From Isoetes taiwanensis (Eukaryota; Streptophyta; Lycopodiopsida; Isoetales; Isoetaceae): a DNA stretch of 64,000 nucleotides. Made by a program: the position numbers and the translations under genes. The notes beneath the pieces are model-generated. The model worked only from the letters and a program-made list of their open reading frames with translations, was not told where the DNA came from and made no database searches. The stretch spans positions 43,327,203-43,391,202 of the forward strand of contig JAJEKV010000002.1 in NCBI GenBank assembly GCA_021234155.1, read 5' to 3'. Positions 48,331 to 56,159 of the stretch are shown here, one piece after another; positions within the stretch are counted from its first letter, which is position 1; each line of letters starts with the position of its first letter.

Positions 48331-48484
48331 AAGGATCAGCAAGTAAGTTCTTCTTGATTATTTTCTTGCTTATATAGATGTCACATTTTGTTTAAGGATG
48401 TCTCTTTCTTTTGTTTAAGGATGTCTATTTCTGTTTATAAAAGTTAGATGTGTTTTGCATTGCCTCATTTCTTCTCTTGTTTCC

Positions 48485-48830
48485 TAGGTACAGATTATGC
48501 AAAATCTATCATTCATCATCATCATTTGCAAGCCACCAAATCTTTGGCAAGCCCAGAAAGACAATGCCTTTGAAAAAAAATCTATTCAGTTCATGGAGTA
48601 TTTGTTAGAAATGCTTTGCCCAGAAGGTGGTGTAGTCCTAGATTTATTTGCAGGAACAGGCTCAATGTTAATGGCTTGTGCTATTCGTGGATGTCATTGT
48701 TTTTCATTTGTGGTGATCCTGTTTTTATGTGATCTTGTGAAAGCTAAGTGCATATCAAAATTTATGAAGCCAAATGCATTGATTTGGAGAACAAGAATGA
48801 GAAGTATGATTCGAGTCCGAAGATGAGCGA
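48485..48830 (+). pseudogene. N6-adenine/N4-cytosine-type DNA methyltransferase domain
   Basis: The open frame at 48497-48826 contains FEKKSIQFMEYLLEMLCPEG, then VVLDLFAGTGSMLMACAIRG (DLFAGTGS at 48641-48664) and CHCFSF. This is motif I with the preceding helix and following strand of bacterial-type beta-class amino-methyltransferases, where the pattern is V.D.FAGTG....A....R.C...E. Motif I sits near the C terminus, as in classes where motif IV (DPPY-like) comes first. Here the motif IV candidate is imperfect. A splice acceptor precedes the domain (TTTCCTAG at 48481-48488). Domain assignment is fair; activity is unlikely in this copy. Confidence 0.65.
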
Positions 48831-49366
48831 TGTTGTAGGACAAGATGTTGAGGAGCTGGGAGGAATAGTAAACTCTCACTCTTTCAAGAAATATTGTATG
48901 CATTTATAGCTCCATGCAAGTAGTTGTCAAATAGTTCTTAATATTGCTACATGTTTGCAGTGCATTACCAGACTATGCTGAGAAGATTGCTATGGAGCAA
49001 GCATCACAACCTTCACCTATTATAGTCGTTTCGAAGAGAAAGAAATGCTTATTTGTGGACGATGAATCTAGTGAAAGTTTGAGGTAGACATAGCAAATTG
49101 CTATCGAACTTGTGTCCTTCTATAGTCAGACATTTAGTTCGTTCACTTGTGGTACCTACAAAAACTATGGCTGCTATTGTTTGACATTTTCCGGCTTAAC
49201 TATGCTTTTGCATTTTTTATTAGTTTCTACAAACTACCTTTTCATAATATTTTGGATACTTGATTGAAGCAAAGGGAATGGTTTATGTATTATAAGATTG
49301 TATAATTAAATCAAAGTTAGGTACTAAGAAATACCATAGGAAGATACACGCCAAGGATTAAGCTGA
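48831..49366. other. 3' part of the Mutator-like element
   Basis: A short coding-like tail may continue to a stop at about 49085 (IVVSKRKKCLFVDDES, ending LR then stop), with a basic stretch. The rest is AT-rich 3' UTR before the TIR. Confidence 0.4.
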
Positions 49367-49429
49367 AGTAGACAACATAGAAAAACCCTCTAAACCATCC
49401 CTAAAAAAACCCTCCAAAAATTTGCACTC
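49367..49429 (-). repeat. Right TIR of the Mutator-like element
   Basis: The reverse complement starts GAGTGCAAATTTTTGGAGGG. Same blocks as the left TIR with small indels in the T runs. It is followed by the second copy of the 9-bp duplication. Confidence 0.8.
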
Positions 49430-49438
49430 GCAAAGGAT

Positions 49439-49700
49439 TATGCCACAGTCCTAAAGCGACAGCGTGCGTTAGAAGAAGGCATCACGGAGTTCTGCAACGT
49501 TGCATCTAATGAATACCATGATTTTGATTATTACAAGGAAAAGGCTGCCCTTGATGAGGAAGACATGAAGGAATTGAACCGTCTATGTCAACCCTACATC
49601 AACACCAAGTCAAGCGTAGCACGTCAAAACCCTTCCTTTCCCCGAGCGTGCTATGGCACCACGAAAAAGGAAGCTTGGATTAAGGGTGGTCCCATTTAAA
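49439..49700 (+). pseudogene. Unrecognised ORF of the giant element, 3' part after the insertion
   Basis: Starts in phase with 39874-40223: YATVLKRQRALEEGITEFC, then DFDYYKEKAALDEEDMKEL, ending at a stop near 49699. The smooth join across the 9-bp duplication proves the insertion site. The overlapping next frame (from 49736) may be the original continuation after a frameshift. Family unknown. Confidence 0.6.
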
Positions 49701-49735
49701 GGCGTGCACGATAGCTCCCCCCATTTCGGGTTACT

Positions 49736-50237
49736 TTGGGACACAAGGGATTTGGTGGTGCAGGCCTTTGGACCCGTGGCACTATTTGCCATCAATATGA
49801 TCGAAGACCCCACCCTTTTTATGACAAAGCCGACATAGGCGATTGGTACAAGGCGTGTTCTGGACATGACCGACTGGATACTTTCGGTTTCCTTGTCTTT
49901 TGCATGCTTAGGGCAATCAAACAGCCGCATTGTCTCCCAATAGGCGGTGATATTAACTTCACCAACAAGATCATGCACTCCATATACGAACTTGATCATG
50001 AGTGCAGACTTGGCTTGCCGAAGGCATCAAGCTTTGCCAACATAGTTTTGGTTTTGATTTCAAGATCGGCGGTCGACCTGGATAAGTGGTGGTCTAGCGA
50101 GCATCATTATCTCGACAAGTTCATGATCTCTCAAGAGCAGATGGAACCCTGGAAGGGGGGCAGGTTTATGGAGGATGTTCCATCGATGGACAAGGTCAGC
50201 AAAGATGGTGCGACCGGTCCTATACATAGAATTCCTA
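49736..50237 (+). pseudogene. Unrecognised protein of the giant element (interrupted by the 2.3-kb element)
   Basis: Open frame with coding-like sequence: DIGDWYKACSGHDRLDTFGF, CLPIGGDINFTNKIMHSIYE, DLDKWWSSEHHYLDKFMI, then PIHRIP at the insertion. It continues after the inserted element at 52570 with RPRVIKYFITSLVEEDQIVS and ends at a stop near 52640. No family recognised. Upstream it probably joins the 39874/49439 frame by one frameshift at about 49700, giving one protein of 400 or more residues, perhaps the element's transposase; that is inference only. Confidence 0.55.
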
Positions 50238-50266
50238 ACAAAGTTTAAAATGAAACGCACTTATTT
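50238..50266 (+). repeat. Left TIR of the 2.3-kb element
   Basis: ACAAAGTTTAAAATGAAACG then CACTTATTT; inverted match to 52535-52563 with one mismatch. Confidence 0.85.
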
Positions 50267-50835
50267 GCTGCAAACGCACTTCAAAAGGAATCTTTGAAAG
50301 ATTCCCTAAAATTCCCTTAAAAAATGCCCTTTTCTTGGTATATTTGTGACAAGTGTGACAATTTGAATATTTTAGGCACCATTTTTGGATGGGAATTTGA
50401 ACTCAGCTTCCATTCAAAATTGTTTGGTACCATTTTTTGGCCCCCTAGTTTGGTTTGAGAAATAGTAATATTTTTAAGGACAAAACAAAATAGACATTGA
50501 AAAAAAAAACAAAGAAGCTAAAGAGTGCCCAAAAACGTATTTAGTTCAAAGTTTATAAATTCACTACAAAATTATGAACAAAATTGCAAAAAATGCAACA
50601 CATTTTGATATTGCCTCAATGAAGCAAATATTGTCACCTTAAAGTATGCCTCACACGCGAGGTGAAGTCGAAGATGCTTGCGCTTTGCTTTATACACTTG
50701 CTCTTATTTGCTCCTCCCAACTTGCTATAGACTTCAGATATCTGCTTGATGGCGGCATTATGTATCAATCCGGACTTTTTAAACTTTGTAATTTATTTGT
50801 TCTCTGTAGTCTTTAGTTTCTTCCAAATAAATTTC

Positions 50836-51075
50836 AAGATGGTATAAATTTATACCTTAATAGATAGTAATATGTGGACATAGTATGCTAGAGAGTTCGC
50901 GGTATAAATTTATACATAAAGAAGACTTGATGGTATAGATTTATACAACAAAAAGAACTCGAAGCGGTATAAATTTATCAAACAAAAAGGACTCGAGCGG
51001 TATAAATTTATACCCAAGAGGACTTTTGGTATAAATTTATACCGCAAGAGTTTTCTCGGTCTAAATTTATACCAA

Positions 51076-51171
<96 letters not shown>

Positions 51172-51425
51172 TATATAAATATATAATATATATATATAAT
51201 ATATATATTTACATATATATATCCAAAAAAAAGAGAATCTCTTTGGGTATAAATCTATCTGTGAGACTTCCTCATGATATAAATTTATCTGGTTTTTTTT
51301 TTTTTTATATATACAAATATGTGAGCGATATATATATTGAATATATATATATATTAACATGTATAAGATGTATATAGATATATATATACATAAAATATGT
51401 AGTCCAGAGTATAAGTTTATATCGC
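50836..51425. repeat. Array of GGTATAAATTTATACC palindromes
   Basis: About ten copies, perfect or one to four bases off, at roughly 50839, 50900, 50930, 50964, 50999, 51029, 51059, 51247, 51277 and 51409. One more lies at 52045. The spacing is about 30 bp in the first block. Spacers contain AAGAGGACT or AAAGGACTCG-like text. The palindrome is specific to this element. Confidence 0.85.
51078..51166. repeat. (TA)n microsatellite
   Basis: About 43 uninterrupted TA units, followed by more TATA-rich DNA to about 51225. It is a likely site of length polymorphism and cruciform extrusion. The open frames here (YIYIYI) are artefacts. Confidence 0.97.
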
Positions 51426-52534
51426 GGCAAAATCTTGTGGGGTCTTTCTTGCTCCCAAAGGTTTTTGCAACTTAATCTTGTTGAAATAACACACTCAAGG
51501 GATAATTTTATGCGTTTTCTTAGTTTTTAGTTCAAAAGTTCTAAAATAGTTCTAAATTCTCGACCTTGTAATGCAATGTTAGAGCATAAATTAGTCGAAT
51601 CCCGTTGTTATTTTTATTTTTTTTCTCTACACACATGCTAACTTCACTTTAGGAAGCTCAAAAACTGTTTCTAAAGGCAAAGGACCCCAAAATGTTATGG
51701 AGACACATGTGTTCAACGAGAAGGAAACTATGTAGTTTGTCCATAGGGGTGCGAGGAGTAGCAACCCCTCAAAGTTTACCTATTTCTTTGCAAAAAGCGG
51801 AAAAAAAAGCAAGATAGACAAATACTTCTCTGTGGAGAAATGCAATGGATGCTTCACTTTTCTGAGATGATGGAATTGTCTTTGAAGACTCTCAACATTG
51901 ACAAGGAGCTTGACTATCTTCTCAACATCACTATATTGTGGATTGGTATTGTGCAAGCCCAAAGGCATGATGAATACATCTCAGAGAACAACAAAGAAGG
52001 CCATGTAATCACGAGAGCTTCACTACTTCAACTTTTTTTCCCTCGGTATAAATTTATCTGACATCGTCGGTTGGAACTTCAACTAAGCGCATGATTTCGT
52101 GGATGTATTATCATTTGTAATACCATATGATGCAAAAACAATAATTTTTCATTCAAGCAGTTTGTTCAACTGTCTCCCAATGTCTTTTAAGGTCAATTAG
52201 GATGTTTAGCCAAAATGGTTGTGAAATAATAATTTTTTTGTCTTTTATAACAGCCAATATAAACGTTCTAAGGGATAAGATACAAAAGCGTCTAATTTTT
52301 TCATATGAGTTTGCCCCATAATAAATCTTTGGCTTTTCGTAGTGGTCCTTTTCCCCTCTAAAATGAGATATTTTTTTTTTGTTGTTCTTCTCCTTAATGT
52401 TAAGTCTTCCTAAAATGTCTGTTTTCATGAGCAGCGGTTTTATAAATCTTTAGACACAAGATAGTAAAAGAGTCCTTTTAGGGTATTTTAGAATTTTGTA
52501 AATTTTTAGAAGGAATCTTTCAAACGCACTTCTT
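51426..52534. other. Remaining interior of the 2.3-kb element
   Basis: Short frames at 51840-52061 (plus) and 51780-51968 (minus) look slightly coding-like but match nothing I know. The minus frame contains MPLGLHNTNPQYSDVEK. This may be a captured gene scrap. No transposase motifs. Confidence 0.35.
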
Positions 52535-52563
52535 AAATAAGTGCGTTTCATTTTAAACCTTGT
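52535..52563 (-). repeat. Right TIR of the 2.3-kb element
   Basis: Inverted copy of 50238-50266; TTCCTA follows at once. Confidence 0.85.
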
Positions 52564-52569
52564 TTCCTA

Positions 52570-53245
52570 TCCGGCCAAGAGTTATCAAGTACTTCATAAC
52601 CAGCTTGGTCGAGGAAGATCAAATTGTATCAAAGAGTGGTACATGAATGGCTGTTTCTCTCAGGGGGCTATGCCGTTTGGAATGAAACCTATATCCGTGG
52701 TTGGAAATAAGGACATGGTTGAAACCATTCAGTCATACACGGATCCGCTTCATGAGCATTTCAAGGGGAGGAAGACAAATGGAAGCAAGAAAAGCGGCGA
52801 GAGGACGAGGGAGACAAAGGCGGCGCGGAGACGAGGATGTCGAAGGTTTGGACGAGAATGCTGCCGAAAACATTATTGAAAACCCGGAGACAAGAGGTGA
52901 GTTTACTTTGCTCTATCGGTGTTTCGACTTCGCTGAAGTCGAGAAAACGTTCCTTTCAATACCTTTTTTTTCATTTTCACTTCACTGCGGTCGAGAAAAA
53001 CTCATTTCCTTTCGGCCGGATGTCATCACTTTCGTGGAATTCCTTGTCAACGACTCCGCATCATTGTCATTGGAAAGCATCGGTTCACTTCACGAGGAGG
53101 AGAATGCAATTCCCAAAGACAATCCACAGCGAGACACCGCTATGACCCGGAAAGGACCGGGAGAAGATAATGATCCCGCGATTTGGATCCCGATGAACCG
53201 GAAATATGGTCGAGCCAAACTCCAACTGGGATCCAGCTGGTCCCA
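52570..53245 (+). pseudogene. Unrecognised coding remnants of the giant element, right arm
   Basis: After the end of the interrupted frame, 52660-52850 reads PISVVGNKDMVETIQSYTD and then a basic stretch rich in Lys/Arg. A CTGTTTCTCTCAG acceptor-like site precedes it. CGACTTCG palindromes interrupt at 52922-53000, so this may be an exon edge or a UTR. A further piece at 53120-53240 leads into the HAD-like domain. No family recognised. Confidence 0.4.
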
Positions 53246-53720
53246 CCAAGCTTGTAATATTTGACGTCAATGGAGTATTAGCTGCAGTATACCACGACAA
53301 AGACGTCCCCGAGATTAACACCTCGCAGATCCCAATGAAAACAGAGCATAAAATAGTGTATCCGAGGGCCTAGAGCTAAGGAAATTATTGAATGGTGCCA
53401 CAGAAGGGGATTGAAGTGGGCATATGGTCTTGTATGGCAAAGAAAAATATTGTCAATGTTCTTGGTGTTCTCGGCATTTCAGTTTTGAAGTTCAAGTTCG
53501 TTTGGGGAAACGAAGGGTCGAGCATGTGAAGGACCTCGATCCAGCCATCACAAAGGGGAAGCCTATAATGGTGAAAAGCTGGATAGGGTTTATGAGCAAT
53601 TCGGGACTATGGCAAACACAACACGGCGATCATAGGCGACTCCGCCTACAAGTGCTATCATAACGCGCAAAAATACAATCATTGCTAAGCCATATCGACT
53701 GAAGAATATGAGGCGGATAG
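53246..53720 (+). pseudogene. FCP1/HAD-type phosphatase-like domain, broken
   Basis: KLVIFDVNGVL at 53248-53280 matches HAD motif I (DxDG(T/V)L), with Asn in place of the second Asp (DVNG). Further on, in shifted frames, come EIIEWCHRRG (53360-53389), GIEVGIWSCMAKKNI (53412-53456) and IIGDSAYKCYHNAQKYN (53625-53675), the equivalents of FCP1 motifs II to IV. FCP1-type enzymes dephosphorylate proteins such as the RNA polymerase II tail. At least three frameshifts and stops make the copy dead. It may be cargo taken from a host gene or part of the element's original set. Confidence 0.6.
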
Positions 53721-53989
53721 GTGGTTGTCCTTCGGACTACTGTCTGTCTTGGCGGAATCCCTCTTTGCCATTCTTGTCGCCCGATGTGCTTACGAACTAT
53801 CCGAGGCCTCACGGAACCCGATCCGAGAGAGCAAAGCCGATCATGAAAGCTATGGACGACAAATACTTTGGTGAACAAGAAGAGTGACCCACGCTTTCGG
53901 ATAGTCAAATTGTGTGAATATTGTAATCGAACGTGAACACATGTATTGACCATTTTGTAATGAATATACTTGTATATTGAGTTTTCGAT

Positions 53990-54272
53990 GCCTTTCTCGA
54001 CTCACGAGTCGAGAAAGGCATGCTTGTCGTGTTGATGAAACCATTTGTATGTTTGATTGTGTGACTGGATGCAGCCACAATCTATTATGATAATGCTTGT
54101 ACATTGGGTTTCCTGGGCCTTTCTCGACTCGCGAGTCGAGAAAGGCATGCTGGTTGTCTCGTTGACAAAAGCATTTGTATGCTTCCGTGTGTGATTGGAT
54201 GCAACCATATTCTAATGAGAATGGTTGTACTTTGACTTTTATGGGCCTTTCTCGGCTCATGAAGTCGAGAAA
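53990..54272 (+). repeat. Three-unit tandem array (about 125 bp) led by palindromic hairpins
   Basis: CTTTCTCGACTCACGAGTCG at 53993, the perfect form CTTTCTCGACTCGCGAGTCG at 54119, and CTTTCTCGGCTCATGAAGTCG-like text at 54246. Between them lies GGCATGCT...ACAAAAGCATTTGTATG... GGATGCA(A/G)CCA...AATG-TTGTAC in each unit. The palindrome forms a 12-bp stem with CTTTCTCG/CGAGAAAG arms. Confidence 0.85.
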
Positions 54273-55141
54273 GACACTACTTCCCACGCCATTGGATGCG
54301 TTGTATGGAATGAATGTTCTCCGTTGTAATTTGATTTCAACATTCTTTTCTTCGTTTTGACTAATGGCACCGTGAATTGTTAATCATACTCTCCTTGCTC
54401 CGGTGGTTTAGGCACGGATCCGACACCGATTGCATCCTTTCGGGCATCACAGAGACCGCTCCAGGCGACACAGATCCAGCTCAAGGCGGAAGAAATACCG
54501 TTCTGGCACAGATCCCGGTCACGCTACACTCTTGCCCGGCCTTTGGGACAAGGTTGCTCGCTACACCCTGGGGATAAAGAACAGGCGAAGAACAAAGAGA
54601 AAGTCCAGGAAGCTCAAGGCATCTTGCAAGCATTGCATAACATCCACGGAGGTTGGGGAAGGAGCATATTCGATGAAAGGCTGCGGGAGGCGAGTGGAGA
54701 AGTCGGGTGGGCAGGGTCGGTAGGTAGCTCGAGGCACCTCCACGTGAGGCATTCCACACTCTTCAGGTTGCCCCCAAGGCTTACAGACGGCATGAAGAAG
54801 CGCCACAAGTTAATCCCCTAAGGTGGACCACCTACCAAGATGATGTAACTGTAGTGACAGCAAGACCGCCATGGTCTCTGCGTCCGATGTAAAATACATT
54901 GTATCTGTTCAATTTATTAATAAAAATTCATTTTCAACTAGATCTTTGGTTTCAAACTTTAATGAATTTCCTTTGTTTCAGTTGCATTGTTTTTGTTCTC
55001 GACTCGCGAACCTGGGAAAACTGCAGCACAGCTCGGATTCAGAGTTTTATTCAAAAATTCGAATTAAGGATAGTTTTCGGGTCGGGGTGCTACTTTTTAT
55101 GTAAATTAACCGGGTTCCGAAAAAAATTGGGAATGGAATGA
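54273..55141. other. Right-end DNA of the giant element
   Basis: Overlapping frames on both strands at 54377-54821 are typical of GC-rich non-coding or ancient coding DNA; none is recognisable. One more CTCGACTCGCGAACC palindrome relic lies near 54998-55012. The inner side of the right TIR is not similar to the left side. Confidence 0.4.
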
Positions 55142-55166
55142 GTCCCACTTTAATTAAATACGACTT
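55142..55166 (-). repeat. Right terminal inverted repeat of the giant element
   Basis: Reverse complement of 31319-31343 with no mismatch. GTCT follows at 55167-55170 as the second copy of the candidate target duplication. Confidence 0.85.
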
Positions 55167-55170
55167 GTCT

Positions 55171-56159
55171 CAACATCTCAAGTTTTCACAAAATCTTAAT
55201 GGTTGATTAACCTTCATATTCTTGAATAATTTCGAGTTCACCAAGTCGCCACTTCAAGCTGCCGGGAACTGAACTTCTTCTGCCGACTCTGCATCAGATA
55301 TTCCCCCGAACCCATTTCCAATCGGTCCGGCACTTCTTCAGCATTCAGCTAATAGATTTAGAAACTTTCTACTTCAAATACTTAGAATCAGACATTTACT
55401 GTAGCATTTTACTGTAGCAATGAGATATACGTTACTGTAGCTAGGTTCCTTAGTTTCATTTTCATATTTTATTTCAATGGTCGTTCATCCATAGTAACTC
55501 TAAGACCATTGAAAATGAGAACTTCTTTCTCAAACTTAGAGTCTTCTTCAACTACGGACCTTGCATTGGCTCACGCTGTAAATAACTCAGAAATGTCTAT
55601 AGGGCAACAACAAGGCTGAGCATCATGAATGTATTAGTATCACAACTGCATTTCCTTCTCTGTAGATGTAGCGAACTTGATGTGTCATAATTATCAACTT
55701 GGCAAAATGGAATTGCTCACTCTGACCAACTGTCCATGCACTCATCTTCTGTCATTTATTTTAAACTGATAACGCAGATTCTGTTGAAAGGATGATGTAA
55801 ACATTGTCTGATGTAAGCAAACAGCATGTTTTCTCAAGTCCAAACCTGTTTTCTCAAATCTCCATAATTAAACAACATACCTAGCTACAGAAACTCAACC
55901 ACTTGCCTGCACCTTGCTATGTTAACCTTCTCATCTTTTGGCTGCTGTTAAGATTCTGCACCATGATAGCTATTAAGATTCTGCACCATGATAACTCCTT
56001 CATGGCCAAGGTGTGTTCATAAACACACCAAGAGGTGTTCCAACACACCAGGCCTTCTTGCAAACTCATGGCTCTGCTCCCAATTAACTCTAGAAAATGA
56101 CTTACCTGCAAAAACACACAACATATTAGATTAAAAAAGACTTCTGCTCAAATGTTGCA
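55171..56159. other. Intergenic stretch right of the giant element
   Basis: No gene found. ACTGTAGC is repeated at 55397-55442. GATTCTGCACCATGATA is directly repeated at about 55951-55991, and CACACCA words cluster at 56013-56060. Confidence 0.45.

Larger units (their letters stand above)
40224..49429. mobile_element. 9.2-kb Mutator-like element with transposase and methyltransferase-like gene
   Basis: GCAAAGGAT at 40215-40223 recurs at 49430-49438, a 9-bp target duplication as expected for Mutator-like elements (10 bp if the preceding C is counted). Both ends carry GGAGGGTTTTTT...TGGTT(A/T)AGAGGGTTTTT in inverted orientation. Removing the element joins two halves of one open frame of the host. 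Inside, a transposase gene points left (minus, 43816-40572) and a second gene points right (plus, 45544-48830), diverging from a six-unit repeat array. Size is 9,206 bp, large for the group but within range. Confidence 0.86.
50238..52563. mobile_element. 2.3-kb TIR transposon, non-autonomous, nested in the giant element
   Basis: TTCCTA at 50232-50237 recurs at 52564-52569. The ends are inverted: left ACAAAGTTTAAAATGAAACG, right (reversed) ACAAGGTTTAAAATGAAACG, one mismatch over the first 29 bases. GGAATCTTTGAAAGATTCC-like text follows on both sides. The host frame reads through the empty site. No transposase was found: the inside holds AT-rich DNA, a long TA microsatellite and an array of GGTATAAATTTATACC palindromes. 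A 6-bp duplication does not fix a superfamily. Confidence 0.82.
31319..55166. mobile_element. Giant TIR transposon carrying nested insertions (24 kb; about 12.3 kb without them)
   Basis: Perfect 25-bp inverted repeats lie at 31319-31343 and 55142-55166, beginning AAGTCGTATTTAATTAAAGT on the left. GTCT borders both ends outside. Inside are a DUF7869-like gene (minus, left end), unrecognised ORFs, an FCP1/HAD-like gene near the right end, and dispersed palindromes around CGACTCGCGAGTCG on both arms. A 9,206-bp Mutator-like element and a 2,326-bp TIR element are inserted in it; removing them and one duplication each leaves 12,301 bp. The superfamily is not clear: 4-bp duplications occur in Sola, Ginger and Academ-like groups, but I see no diagnostic transposase. 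All its genes look decayed. Confidence 0.75.

Noticed and set aside
40224-49429. Reading the element as a Pack-MULE that captured a host gene
   Set aside because: It has its own transposase and the plus-strand gene does not resemble a normal plant housekeeping gene, so an autonomous element with an accessory gene fits better.
50836-51070. Regular palindromes with about 30-bp spacing, CRISPR-like at first glance
   Set aside because: Spacers are similar to each other and low-complexity, repeats are AT palindromes, no cas genes exist, and the context is a plant transposon.
51067-51360. A long open frame of alternating Tyr and Ile on the minus strand
   Set aside because: It is only the translation of the (TA)n microsatellite.
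54377-54821. Six overlapping frames on both strands near the right end of the giant element
   Set aside because: None has recognisable motifs or consistent codon structure. Overlap on both strands argues for composition only.
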